Source: Petrosia ficiformis
Taxonomy: Eukaryota > Porifera > Demospongiae > Haplosclerida > Petrosiidae
NCBI GenBank assembly: GCA_947044365.1
Contig: OX345636.1
Coordinates: forward strand, 29,182,466-29,246,465
DNA: 64,000 nucleotides
Direction: 5' to 3'
This document shows positions 45,585 through 57,453 of the stretch, piece by piece (the stretch's first letter is position 1; the number at the start of each line of letters is the position of its first letter). The translations under genes were made by a program, and so were the position numbers. The notes under the pieces are model-generated. The model worked only from the letters and a program-made list of their open reading frames with translations. It had not been told where the DNA came from and did no database searches.

Positions 45585-45832
45585 TGTGATAATTGTATAT
45601 GTTATTTCATTATTATTATTAATTTCCTGTAAACCTTACAAGTGTTATGTTATATATAGTTCAGTCATTTTTAATTATAGTTAGTTGTATGGTCAGTTTC
45701 TGTTCAGTTAAGTTCTGTTCTGTTCTGTAATTCACTGTTACTGTTGATCAATAATAGTTCTGAGATTGTGTGATACTGTTTGGGTTGCTGTTCAGTTGTT
45801 GTTTACAGTGAAACGCGTGTTCGGTCACAACA
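45585..45832 (+). repeat. 3' LTR, copy B
   Basis: 248 bp, same ends as the 5' LTR, three substitutions relative to it. Confidence 0.95.
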
Positions 45833-45837
45833 GTCTC

Positions 45838-46728
45838 CAAACCTCTCTTCCTTCTGGATCCATCCATTATGTAATGAAGACTAGTATATATATATTCTAG
45901 TATAAATATCAAACACACAAACCACAAGGGAAACAACTACATAAATCAGCTGTACAAATAAACTTACATGTAAATACTATTGAGAGATATGTACAGCACC
46001 AAAAACCAATTTACTTGCGAGGTTTTGTAAGCAATAAACTACAACACACCTTGGTCCTAAAATGGCTGTAATCATCTGTACATAGGGAGATGACCCCTAT
46101 CTTTCCAACAGATAAGAATTTACTAGAACCATCCTCCTTACCAGATTTCATTATGAAATCTGGTGTTGCATTTATCAATTTGACTTCATTTTATACATTA
46201 CACACGAAACCTCAGTCCTGAAAACTTTGAATAACAACGATTTAATATAGTGCAACTAGTCATTAACTTCCAAAATGAGCATCATGAGAAAAAAATTTAT
46301 ATCATGATATCTATAAGTACTACAGACCTAATACTCACTACATATGTTCCCCAACATGTCTCACACCCACGCGCAATTTGTAACCATGGAAACAATGACG
46401 TCATCATATAAAAATGGCTGACACATTGAATCCATTTGAAATCATAAACATTGTATACACAACTATAAGTGTAGTTCTTAACTTTATTTATTAGGATTTC
46501 CTTAATCATAAAAGAGGAACCTTTAAAATTACAGAAGTGTTAAAAAAACCATATTTTTAAGAGTTAGAAGGGTTTTATTGTAAATCACATAACAGTTATA
46601 GAATGGCTTAAACATAATCAGACAAAAAAAACTCAAAAATATGTTAAGTAACCAGGATTTATAAACAAATTACAGAAGGATTTTTTTGAAAGAGTCCTAA
46701 CTTCCTAAATACAGTGTTTTATTCCACT
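45838..46728. other. No recognisable gene
   Basis: AT-rich; short minus-strand frames without motifs. ATTTCATTATGAAATC (46145-46160) is a perfect short palindrome. Confidence 0.45.
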
Positions 46729-47495
46729 TCAGTCATTGACGCCAACTTTTCTGTGGGACTTGTACAGTTTTTTATACTTCATAATTTGTTTCTCCAAGTC
46801 AGGACCACCTTTAAAACCTTCCACATATGCAAACATATAATGCCTCACCTTCCTGAAGTAATTTTGAATGTTCTCTGTTGTGACTTTCACAGCTGCATTT
46901 TCTCGGACAAACTTTGTAGCATATTTATTTAACATTTCGTTCTGCCAAAGTACACCATTTCTCTGATACTTGCCTTGCAATGTGTCTGGGAAGCTGTATT
47001 CATTCCCATTGAATATTGATCTATATTCTCTCACAGTCCTATCACTTCTGTTCACAGTTGATCCTATTAGTTTTGACGCCTCAGTTACTGGAATCAGCAT
47101 TCGAGTTACCAGCAGTTGGTGAAGTAAAAGCGTTAAAGACTTTTATCATCTCGGTGTAATGTGCTTAGCCACTCTTCAACATGTATTTCCATAGCAGCAT
47201 CTTCATCAAGCTTCTCTATTGCAGCATTGAAAGTATCATCTTCATCCGAGTTATAGTCACTAAAAGTGGGAATTTCGTCATCCAAATCATCACTTAAATT
47301 ACTCTCTTCATCATCACTCTTTCTCCTCTTGCTTTCTCTAGCTTTAGACAGTTGAATGCTTCTCTTTCTCTTGCTTTCTTTCGGTGCCATACTTTTTCTC
47401 GCCTTAAACATGCGGGCAATAATTGGAAATTTTAATTTATACGCAAATCGCGTGGGCGGCGACTCATTTCTAATTGGTCTGTCCATAGCAACCAC
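46729..47495 (-). pseudogene. N-terminal fragment of an uncharacterised DDE transposase-type family
   Basis: Likely start at ATG 47390 (APKESKRKRS), then an acidic block (SDDEESNLSDDLDDEIP). After a one-base frame change near 47133 it continues LIPVTEASKLIGSTVNRSDR, then GKYQRNGVLWQNEMLNKYAT, KFVRENAAVK, and ends with a Lys-rich stretch. The GKYQRxGVLWxxExLxxxAxxYVRENxxVKG segment is the N-terminus of a large family I remember from sponges and cnidarians, with a DDE core further on. The core is absent here. Confidence 0.5.
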
Positions 47496-47600
47496 AATTT
47501 TTTTTCAAATCTTGCCGTTTTAGTATTTAATTGAAAGGACAGAAAGAAATATTGAAAAAATTATATGGTAACTATGGGATTATCATGGACAGTTTTTGTG

Positions 47601-48416
47601 CTACATTGATTTGAATTTTTGGAAGTTTATGGTTAGTTGCACTATAGCAATTTTTGTCTTCTCACTAGGAAGTTCAATGTCAGTTAAACACTGGGCACCC
47701 GACTGATCCTTAAACGATTCATGCACATCCAATTCATTTAGAGAAGCAAGCAGATTTGCAAGGTCAATATCCTCGTTTTTAATTTCCTTCAGTATTCTAT
47801 GGGCACGACAATTGCAAGCGGATTGACCTTGAAGTCTTTGAGTGTTGTTTCTCAAACATTCATCTTGTGTTAGATCTGATATTTCTTTTCCACTCAGCTG
47901 GGTGGCCATAAGAAATACTTAATTTATGTGTACAGATTTTTGGGGAAGTTGGTAATGCAATTATTATATGGTTCAACATGATAGACATGAGGTCTATTTC
48001 TTCAAGCGTCATGTTTAACTGAACATCTGGAAACAATGGAACATCCAAAAGTGAGGCTTCCAGTGCACTAATATCAGCTTCGGACAAGGCACTTGATGAG
48101 ACAGACATCCCTCCTGTTTGAAATGCTTGACATCGTACTTGAGTTATAGCTTTTGACGGCATGTTTCATTGTTCATAGCATACTCTTTTACTTCTGTCTT
48201 TATATATCTTCCTGGCTCACCATATAACATACAGGCTATCAATGTATCAAAAGCTAGCAGTAGAATACTATATATTAAAGACTTTCTGTATCTTGTGGGC
48301 AAAGATATCCTTTCCTGACAAATGATAGTATCGCTTCCAATTGTTTCTCCTTTAAGTTCACACCAATCTTTGATGAAGCAAGTTGAATCACATCTACTAG
48401 TTCCATTACACTCCAA
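47601..48416 (-). other. Overlapping unidentified minus-strand frames
   Basis: Three overlapping frames (48416-48144, 48162-47860, 47909-47601) read MSVSSSALSEADISALEASL, LEEIDLMSIMLNHI, CNCRAHRILKEIKNEDID and LASLNELDV. They look coding by composition, and acidic, Leu-rich blocks are spread across frames as in a decayed gene. No family is recognised. Confidence 0.3.
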
Positions 48417-48722
48417 TAAGTGGGCAGTAACCCCTCCTTTAGTCTAGTACTGTAGTTTTAACACAATCTGCCCCTCAAAACAACTCGTGTATGGTCAGTC
48501 GTACAGACCCTTCCCCTTGTTTGCAGTGGGATAGGTCTGGCTACACGAGACTATGTAAACAGCATAATAGCCATTGCCTTGGTAACTTTGATTTAGATGA
48601 CATGCACATGGTCTTATCTCCAAGATTTTTGATGACAACTCCAAGTAACAATGCTACACATGACTACTATTTACATACCAAACTAGCAAGATGGTGCAAC
48701 ATGTATTATGTGGACACAGTGC

Positions 48723-49158
48723 TAGGGTTGGGCAATATATTGGTAATTTGATAATGGTGACTAATTGAATCACGGTAACCTTATTGTGGCCAGTTTAGCA
48801 AAACCGTATAACCATGTAAACAAACACACCCACTCTAACCAAAATTTTTATTAGCAAACATTGCATGTCAATGCCAGATGAAAGGAAACACTTATTTTGG
48901 ATTAGAAGCAGATGATAGAAATGTTCCCATTTAGAAGAGAAGATAGGTCTGTGTGTAGAAAGTGTAAAACGAAAGTGCCATCAAAGGTAGGCAACACTTC
49001 TAATCTTCTCGCTCACCAATTTAGGTTTATTAATAGTTGTACTTGTTAATTGAGTTTTACTTTTTAAAAAATTATTATTGTTGATGATAAACTGTGATAA
49101 TCGTGATAATTATTTAAGCAATAACCATGAGCTGATTTTCTATTCCCGCCCAACCCTA
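48723..49158 (+). mobile_element. hAT deletion derivative with BED-finger remnant, second copy type
   Basis: Ends TAGGGTTGGGC and its reverse complement. The flanks GGACACAG and GGACACAC are similar but not cleanly adjacent on the left (three extra bases), so the duplication is imperfect. The interior reads YFGLEADDRNVPI and SVCRKCKTKVPSKVGNTSNL, the same BED-finger region retained in 7635-8055. Confidence 0.7.
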
Positions 49159-51550
49159 GGACACACACATGCCAATAGTACATGTACTATGACAGTAAGT
49201 TTTTATTCAGCCTTAAATATTCATTAAGGAGCAGGTATTAAAGGTACATGTACTTGAAGCCAGGACAGTGACATACTATGTCAATCAGCAAGCTGGGAAT
49301 CAACATAGACACACACACACATGCATTACATCTATATATTCCACTTGTGGTGATGCTCTTTACCCTTCTTCTCTAATTTATTATGCAAAATAGCAGATTG
49401 TGAACTTCCTGTTAGTAAAATTAATAGCTAGAGTCATACCCTTAAGCCTACTGTTAATTACATTACTAGGTTTAGTACTCTGCAACCTAGCTTGTGTTAA
49501 TTTTAGCAAATTTTGTTTGAGCTACACATAATATAATATAGAAAATGATGATTATATATTTTAAGCATGTAATATTTTAAGTGAATTATTACATTGGTTG
49601 CTGAAATCAGTACAAGCAATTAAAAATAGACTCAAGATAGTGGCTTATCAATTCTACCACACATGACAAATGCAATCACAAAATAGAATAAAATATCAAC
49701 GAGAGAGTGAGAGACTTACCTAAAACAACAAAATCGGAAAGAGTTCTGTGCACCATATATTCTTCAACAGCTCTTCAGAGCTTCCATTTTGCTAAAGATT
49801 TAAACTTAATGGCTCATGCCACACCCCTATTATATCGATGTTTGAAACATCATAGCGGAAGTCGTGTTCTGCCCATGGTGTTGGCCACGCCCTCGATACC
49901 ATAAAGTGCCCTGTTCGTTTATTACAGTTGATCCTAAAACCAGTAAAAGTTCTGAATTTCACTGAGAAAACAAGAATGGTAATGACGTCGGTCTCACGTG
50001 CAGCGACAATTATATAGCACAATACCAAAATTAATTATTTTAATGCAGAACGAACCACACCCACGAGGGGTGTGATCAAATTTAACACGTGTGTAAAAGC
50101 AATCATCTTCTGGTCTATCAAGCAAAGGCAAACATCGTTGTGTCAATTTACCAATCTTTTTGGACTTCACATAAGTAAGAAAAATTCATATTATTTTGCG
50201 TTTAAATCCTGTCGATCTCTGTCAGTGTCACCTGTGCATCCACTATATCAACTCTGTCGAACAATCTTCCAAACAAACACTCACCCAGTACATCGCTGAG
50301 ATCTGTCAACCTTTAAAGATAAGAATTTTAAGAGAAAGTGTGTACTTGTATATTTAGTAGTGATTCATTGTACATTTACAGTGACAGTTATTAAATTAAG
50401 AGAGTGGTAGTGATGCATTATGACTCGTACAACTTTATTGTGTTCAGATGAAGACCTTGGCCATGGTTCAAATTCTGTTTCACCTATGCATCACAATGGT
50501 TCTGTGATCCATTTATTTATAGTTTGAGTGTATACAATATTTTGTTAAGAAACTCGGAACTCCACTGAAAAAGCAGAAAGGCAACAGAAAAGACTGGAGA
50601 AAAATTGAAAAGGGTAATTCACTGTTCATACCTTCAAATACCATGATATAAAATGTTTACAGTTGTAAAAAAAAATGGCATTATCTTTAAAATAGTCGAT
50701 CTAAATTGCAGTTTTTCTTACAAATCATTTTTTAATGTACTACAATTATTAAGAGAAAGATTCTGATACTGATATTACTATAGTGTGTAAATATAGTTCA
50801 AGAGCTGTGTTCTGTAATTGTCATTATTAATATTCTATAACGAGCGCTGTCGAGACGGGACCCTCGCCTATGTGGCAAAGTGATACAAAGCACTACTCTA
50901 AATATAATAAAGTTTGTGTATGAAACAAACAATACTTTTGTTACATATAAATTTGAAAAACATTTATGGGCATTAAAACTGTTATAACTTTATATCCTAA
51001 AAGACAAAATAAGAATATCAATGAAAGAAATGTATATATGTATAATTTGTATAATTATCTATCTTACATATTATTCTCTGTTTTCCTTCGAAAAACAATG
51101 AAAAAGTTCTCAAGTCTACCTCTAAAGTCTCCAATGTGTGAAAACGTAGTGAAAAATGTATAATTTTTATATATATCTTACATCTTATTCTCTGAAGTCT
51201 CCAATGTGTCTCAACGTGTGAAAACGAATCACTCCATTACGTGTCTAGCATTCACATGCACAAGACCATGCCTGTAGGTGGATCTCACAAAATAGCCCTT
51301 ATGACAATTTTTGACCAAATTCAGATAACAGCACTACATAATGCTTCATTTCATTAGCTCTGATTTAACACCACGATCGTGTTGATATGACGTAATTATG
51401 CGTTGTTATGGACATATTCGCATGTCTATCTATCAAAACGCCATTTTGAGAAAATGTGATTTTAAAATTTTTATTCTATTTCCGTGTATTTCCGTTCACG
51501 GAAAACCACGTGGTGGGCGTGGCCTAAAAACATGGCGTTTGTAATATCAA
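49159..51550. other. No firm gene; repeats only
   Basis: Plus- and minus-strand frames are short and motif-free. About 50825-50890 is the partner of the inverted match at 41090-41150. CTCTGAAGTCTCCAATGTGT-like sequence occurs twice near 51120-51210. The stretch 51480-51540 (GTGGGCGTGGCC) is compositionally distinct and precedes the Mutator-like element. Confidence 0.4.
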
Positions 51551-51595
51551 CAGACAGCCATTAGCCGGAGAAAGTTATCCAATTAGTTGGGTGGG
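51551..51595. repeat. Left terminal inverted repeat of the MULE
   Basis: Matches the reverse complement of 57409-57453 at 43 of 45 bases. Confidence 0.93.
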
Positions 51596-51665
51596 TGTTA
51601 CAACTTCTTACGCGTTAGGCATGCGCATTGCATTCATTGCTAAACATTATTAAAATATTCACGTA

Positions 51666-51865
51666 ATGGCGCTCTACAACATCACTGCATTACAACCTCC
51701 CGGTATCTTGAACACAGCAAACAATTGCTATTCTAGTAGCGTACTGCAATGTCTTCTAAATCATCCTATTTTCTTCGAGTTGTTTCAACTGAGTAAAGGT
51801 CATGACAATTGTGAAACATGCAAAAAATCAGGTAATCTTCTTAGTGCATAAATATAATTGGTATG

Positions 51866-51902
<37 letters not shown>

Positions 51903-52783
51903 TATAAAATATATATATTATATATATAGAATCATTGTAAGTATAATTATAAGAAATGAAATAACTGTTTTTACATTAAAACACAGGAACATGTTTAGCA
52001 AAAATGATTGAAGAATTATGTGCCACATATAAGTACAGCGGTGTGACAAAAACACTTCCAACTGAGCCAATAGTTGAAATTCTAAGAGGTAAAAGTGATA
52101 ATTAATGATTTGACTACACGAGAACACAGTATTTTAATAGAGACACATGAATCATTTATTCCTGGTCAATACAATGACGCTCATGAATACTATATACAAC
52201 TTATCAATAGGCTAATCGAAACAGCTACTATGGAGTAAGATACTTGTGTCATAAATTACAATGCATGTTGTGTAAAGACTAACCTTTCCTGTGACCTTCA
52301 ATAATCAATTTTTCACAAGTAGTTACATTAATTAGTTGCTAAGTATGTATGACAAAGAAGATTGTGAAGCAAGCCTGTTTCTCTACAGTTACAGAAATAG
52401 GTGCAATAGTTATATGTACATTACAGTACTTTACTGTTAATATTGTATAGTTTTATGTAGTCGTTGCAATGAAAATACTAGCAGTAGACAGATTTCAAGT
52501 GTATTTGAAATCAAAATAGATGTGAGTGTATACTTCTAAGTGTAGACAAATTGATGAATACAATACATTTTCAGGGAAATAAGAACGTCCACTTACAGGA
52601 CTTGGTTTTGGATGAAATATATAAGTCAGAAATGCTTTCCGACTACAAATGTGGAAGGTATACATGTACAAGTACATGTATATGTATATATGTAAATATG
52701 TAAATATGTATACATATTTATAATTATGTATATGTATACATGTATATATGTATACATGTATATTATGTATATGTATACATGTA

Positions 52784-52834
<51 letters not shown>

Positions 52835-52918
52835 ATATGTATATATATATTATATATATATGTACATATGTATATATAGATATATATAATTATGTACATA
52901 TTATATATATGAATGTAC

Positions 52919-52962
<44 letters not shown>

Positions 52963-53580
52963 ATATATATAATTATATAGATATATAATTTATATTTATA
53001 ATTATATATAAGTATATAAAGGATAGATGTGTGTTTGTGTGTGGCTCTCAGGTAATTTAATACTGATATATTACAGATGTGGCAGTTTTGGGCGATCTAG
53101 CAAATCTATCGAAATAACTGAATATTGTAAATTACTATGTATTCATATCACCAAGTCATCAACAACGTTAGTTAAAGCAAAAATGATTCTACATGACACA
53201 ATGAAATAGGTTTTCATTTGTACATAGAAATAAGTTACCAGTTGTCCAAGTACAGGTCACTTATATACAAAACATCGTTTTTCTGTTTTTTAACTGAAAC
53301 ATTCATTACTACAGAAAACGTCATTAAAATTGGGAAGTGCAATTTATAACCTCGTGTGAATAGTGAATTATCAAGCTCATGCAAAACATTACACCTCATT
53401 TGTCCGATCTAGAGAAGACAACACTCAATGGTTTTATGTGAATGATACTTTTGTTAGTTACTTTTTATTATGTATGGCACAGTAGTCTTTACCACATACA
53501 AACTCAAGGTCACTCCTATTAGTACTGTTACAGCTGTTCAACAGGATCCATTCATGCTGTTTTATACACTAGATGAAGGT
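51666..53580 (+). CDS. Ubiquitin-specific protease (peptidase C19) domain, transposon-borne
   Basis: Start ATG 51666. Exon 1 holds the Cys box [19 protein letters not shown] (catalytic Cys in NNCY) and ends at donor GTAATC (51832). Later exons read [19 protein letters not shown] (from 51987), then [17 protein letters not shown] (about 52160-52210), a Cys pair ([11 protein letters not shown], about 52455), and a further [17 protein letters not shown] block (about 53077). The His box is [20 protein letters not shown] (about 53385-53450). The end has the typical DPFMLFYTL (53545-53572). Cys box, His box and the acidic ND residue are all present, so the catalytic triad is intact by eye. One exon join (near 52234/52450) does not keep phase in my model, so either the donor or a small indel is misplaced. 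Confidence 0.8.
52660..53020. repeat. Long TA/TG/CA-type microsatellite in a USP intron
   Basis: About 350 bases of ATGTATAC, TACATGTA and pure TA tracts. It generates misleading Tyr/Ile frames on both strands. Confidence 0.95.
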
Positions 53581-54520
53581 ACATTCATTGATGGAGAAAA
53601 CACAAGTTTAATTACATTAATAGGTGGAAGAATTACTCTCCCTATATCAGCTCTTAGTAGTCTAACAACAATGGCTTATCTTACAGATGAGGTACATACA
53701 AAGTATCCTATGTATACATTACACATGCAATGAGTGATTGATTAAATATTCAGGTCATATCATCATATATGGATATTCTTGCATCACAAGCATCATTGGT
53801 AATACACTATTTCTACATATCCTTACTTTATGAATGAACCTGCTTTCAGATTGGAAAGAGGGTACTTGTTTTGAGTTCATTATTTTTTGCAAAACTTTGC
53901 CAGCATGGATATCAGTCAGTGGCAAGGTTTTATCAAAGGGTAAACAACAGTGTATATACAAGACAAATTAAATTCACTCCAGTTTATATAAACAGATCAA
54001 TCTTACTGAACAGGATATACTTTTGTGTGTAATTAATCATGGTCAATATCACTGGACACTATTAGTAAGCATATACATTCTCTTCACAGTAATGTGTAAT
54101 AATGGTATGGATAGGTTGTAGATTTGGCTAAAAAACAAGCAGAGTATTTTGATTCTTTTAAGGGTTCAGTTGAGTCATATTGGTATACATTAAAGTATAA
54201 AAATATTGAAAGTATACAATATTTTTGATTAACAACCAACATAGGTTATTCTTGGAATGTCACTGTAAAGATCAAAACTTACCAGTGCCTGACTGGAAAC
54301 AGTGGAAATATATACACAGAACAGTATGCACTAATTATGTATACCTGTACATTGCTTGTACACAGATTGATATTTATAGGACCAACCAATTCAAACAAAT
54401 GGATTTGATTGTGGTGTTTTTGTCACACAGTTTGCATTATGTAGAGTATTTTAGAAAGCCTGGGACTTTAAGCAGGTATTCATCACATTTTGCAATGGTC
54501 TCTCTGATGTATTGAAATAA
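53581..54520 (+). CDS. Ulp1/SENP-type cysteine protease (C48) domain, transposon-borne, damaged
   Basis: Follows the USP domain on the same strand. It reads ITLIGGRITLPISALSSLTT, then after an intron EVISSYMDILASQASL, then LSSLFFAKLCQHGYQSVARF. After an indel near 54010 the His block INHGQYHWTLL appears, then after an intron VVDLAKKQAEYFDS with the Asp. The nucleophile block NGFDCGVFVTQFALC lies at about 54398-54445. Order and spacing of His, Asp and Cys fit the Ulp1 family, whose members cleave SUMO or other ubiquitin-like proteins. It is expected to be a second catalytic domain of the same transcript, but the frame is broken at least twice (near 54010 and within the DCGVF exon), so this copy is probably inactive. 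Confidence 0.75.
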
Positions 54521-54669
54521 ATATGTAGGAGCATATGGGAATTATAAGAAAAATAATACTAGAAGAAATCTTATGTGGCTGCTTATTGTAAGTTGCTCAG
54601 TGTGTCATTGGTAATGTGGTTCATCTTTATGTAAGCACATTTATAAACTTTACATCAGTTGTGAATAAT

Positions 54670-54978
54670 AATACACAGGCAATTCAATGTCAGGGCAACA
54701 CTTCTACAAACACCAGTTCCTAATGGATTCAACTACCAACCAATATTCCTAGAACCAAATACAGCCAGGATTCTGCACTGTCCACTTATTTCCAAACAAC
54801 AGTCTCTTAGATCAACATCAAATTCAATTAGACAAATTGATTTGTCTGATAAACAATCACCAAAGCAAGACAATTTTGATAGTACATCAGACCTTGAGAA
54901 AACACCTTTAATCAATGCAAAATTATTGGGAAAAGAGAAAACGACTGATACATACAACAATCAACCTTCAACTATAGG
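54670..54978 (+). CDS. Linker exon between C48 protease and transposase
   Basis: Opens after an acceptor CACAG and ends at donor GTAATA. Reads FNVRATLLQTPVPNGFNYQP, then a Ser/Asp-rich stretch (IRQIDLSDKQSPKQDNFDS). It shows no known domain but is open for about 100 codons in phase with the next exon. Confidence 0.55.
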
Positions 54979-55031
54979 TAATATGACACACAATAAATTA
55001 TAGCTCAACTTTAACAAAGTTTTTCAAACAG

Positions 55032-57388
55032 TTAAAACTCTACCAAAATCAATCAAGAACACATCTTTGTGCAGAATCAAGGATAACTTTGTTTGTTCGA
55101 TCTGTAATAAGAGTTACACCTATCGAAGTGGTTTGTCTAAGCATCAAAAAAAAGAGCACAATGATGTTGCAAGTGGCTTCATTGTTTGTAGTCTGTGCAA
55201 TAACAGGTACTCTACTTCATCTATAACTGCATAATTGCGTAATATTTGCTTCTTTTACAACAGGGTTACAACTCTTCAAAAACTGTCTATGGAGGAAGAA
55301 GAGTTGTGGTTTGAAACATTACATGCTTTTACAGATTGGAAGGAAGAGCTTGAAGCAACAAGTCGCTCTTACTATGTTCTTAAATGTGCTCCTTATGTTT
55401 CAAATGGCATGAAAACATTTTATTACTACTGTAACAGATCTGGTACATACAAGCCAGAAGGTTGTGGGAAACGGCAACTCAAATCACAGGGCACATCAAA
55501 AACAGGTTATCAATGTTCTGCTTTTATCAAAGCAACACATAATACAGATACACAAAAAGTATTAGTTAAATACTGCAGTACACATTATAACCATAGTACA
55601 CAATTAGCTTACCTCAGAATACCTCAAAGAGTTCGATTAGACATTGCTAGCAAACTGCAACAAGGGGTAAGTATAGAACGCATACTTGATGACATCCGTG
55701 ATTCTGTACAATGTAGTGGTGTAAGCAGAGAGCATGTTATTATTAGACAAGATATTCATAATATCAAAACGCAGTATAATATTGAAGGCATTAGTAGGCA
55801 TAGCAATGATCTTACAAGTGTTGGTGCCTGGGTAGCTGAAATGAGATCACTTCCTTATAATCCAGTACTACTTTACAAAGAGCAGGGTAGCGTACAGGAT
55901 GACGAGATGGATAATTTAGGAGACAATGATTTCCTTCTATGTATACAGACTGAATTCCAATGAGACACACTACAAGCATTTGGAAATGACACAATATGCA
56001 TTGATTCCACACATGGTACAAAAATGTACAACTTTAATCTTGTAACCATAGTTGTTATTGATGAATATGGGGAAGGGGTATCAGTCGGTTGGATGCTCTC
56101 AAACAGAGAAGATGCTATGGCAATTATAGTTTTTTTTACTGCTATTAAAGCCAGATGTGGCAATATTATACCAAACTGGTTCATGTCTGATGATTCTAAT
56201 AACTTTTTCAATGCATGGAAAGAAGTTTTCGGAGAGAAAGACACTAGAAAAATCATCTGTGCCTGGCATCTAGATAGGTCATGGAGGAAGGCTTTAGCAG
56301 AACATGTGAAAGATAAAAAGGAACAAATAACAATTTACCATATACTTAGCATGCTATTAAATGAATGAGACGAAGCTAAATTTAGAGTTGAATTACAAAG
56401 CTTCTTAACATATGATGAAACAAATCACAATGGTTTTTATACTTATTTTGATTCCAATTATTGTACACGATTGAAACAATGGGCAACATGCTACAGAATA
56501 CATACAACAAGTAATACAAACATGTTTTTAGAAGCCTTTCAAAGGGTGCTAACAATTGTGTACCTGCATCACAAACAAAATCGAAGAGTGGATGCTTTAC
56601 TCGTTACCTTGCTAAAAGTAACAAGAGATAAGGCATTTGAGCGGCTCAGAAAAAAGGAAATGGGGAAAAACACGCACCGAATATCTGAGGTTAACAAACA
56701 CCATAAAAGAGCTGTTCAATTAAGTCCAACATTGATAAAATATGAGGAAGACACAAAGTGGACTGTTACTTCACAAACTTCACTACACATAACCTACACT
56801 GTACAAAAACAGGAAGAAAACTGTAGCTGTCAAATTCGCTGCTCTGAATGTAAAATCTGTCCACATAATTACACATGTACCTGCATAGATTCAATACTTC
56901 ATTCAACTGTATGTACACATGTTCATCTTGTACATATGCAATCAGCAGCAATTTCACCCCAGCAATCAAGCGATAATCCAGAAATCACTAACTATGATTA
57001 TTTTACTCATGTGCTATCTCACAGAGATTCGAATCAAACTTTGACATCGGCCAAGAATTCATTTATTTCTAAACTGCACAAGTTAGACATACTTGCTTCA
57101 CAGTGTAAAGGTCTTGATGCCATATTATCAGGTAGTAAGCATCTTCAGGCTGCCATTACTGTAATGACTACAATTGAAATGCAAACATCACAAAAATCAC
57201 TGTCAGTGAAGAGAAAGGTGTCCCCAAACCAAAACTGTGAGCATCAACAAAAATTCTTATCCACAAAGAAGCGACGAACAAATTATAATACATGTACCAC
57301 TCTTTCAAAACCTTCTTCGGCACAACTACAAGAAGTTAAAATAGCTTTTGAAAAAGAACATCCTAGATATTCACCAACAGCTTCATAG
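55032..57388 (+). pseudogene. MULE transposase with C2H2 finger, zinc-binding N-domain and SWIM finger; two TGA codons
   Basis: Exon 55032-55206 encodes a C2H2 finger (FVCSICNKSYTYRSGLSKHQ) and a CSLC pair; it joins in phase (AG|G, Arg) to a single large exon 55264-57388. That exon has an N-domain with YYYCNRSG, GYQCSAFIKA and YCSTHYNH, a WRKY/FLYWCH-like Cys/His layout. The transposase core has CIDSTHGT (first Asp, about 56000), NWFMSDDS (second) and CAWHLDRSWRKAL. The SWIM-type finger is CTCIDSILHSTVCTHVH (about 56878-56928), and a Lys/Arg-rich tail follows. Two in-frame TGA codons (55961-55963 and 56366-56368) interrupt an otherwise continuous frame. Both read TGA GAC and could be CpG decay of CGA. 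Confidence 0.85.
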
Positions 57389-57408
57389 ACTAACCACGCC
57401 CAATATTG

Positions 57409-57453
57409 CCCACTCAATTAATTGGATAACTTTCTCCGGCTAATGGCTGTCTG
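57409..57453. repeat. Right terminal inverted repeat of the MULE
   Basis: Reverse complement of 51551-51595 with two mismatches. Confidence 0.93.

Larger units (their letters stand above)
41442..45832 (+). mobile_element. Ty3/gypsy LTR retrotransposon copy B, full length
   Basis: 4391 bp with 248-bp LTRs that differ at three positions (1.2%). The 5-bp target duplication GTCTC is perfect (41437-41441 and 45833-45837). A primer-binding site, gag, protease, RT, RNase H and integrase lie between the LTRs in Ty3/gypsy order. It belongs to the same broad lineage as copy A: same gag layout, same primer tRNA and similar motifs. The coding region has several frameshifts and small deletions despite the young LTRs. 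Confidence 0.97.
51551..57453 (+). mobile_element. 5903-bp Mutator-like (MULE/Phantom-type) element carrying USP and Ulp1-type proteases
   Basis: 45-bp terminal inverted repeats, 51551-51595 and 57409-57453, differ at two positions and start CAGACAGCCATTAGCCGGAG. All coding exons lie on the plus strand between them, in the order USP, C48 protease, C2H2 finger, MULE transposase. The transposase stop at 57388 is only 20 bases from the right repeat, and the USP start is 70 bases from the left repeat, so the element is tightly packed. I could not find a convincing 8-10-bp target duplication, so the outer ends are tentative. Confidence 0.85.

Noticed and set aside
52495..52980. Long Tyr/Ile-rich frames on both strands
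   Set aside because: They are translations of a TA/TG/CA microsatellite in a USP intron.
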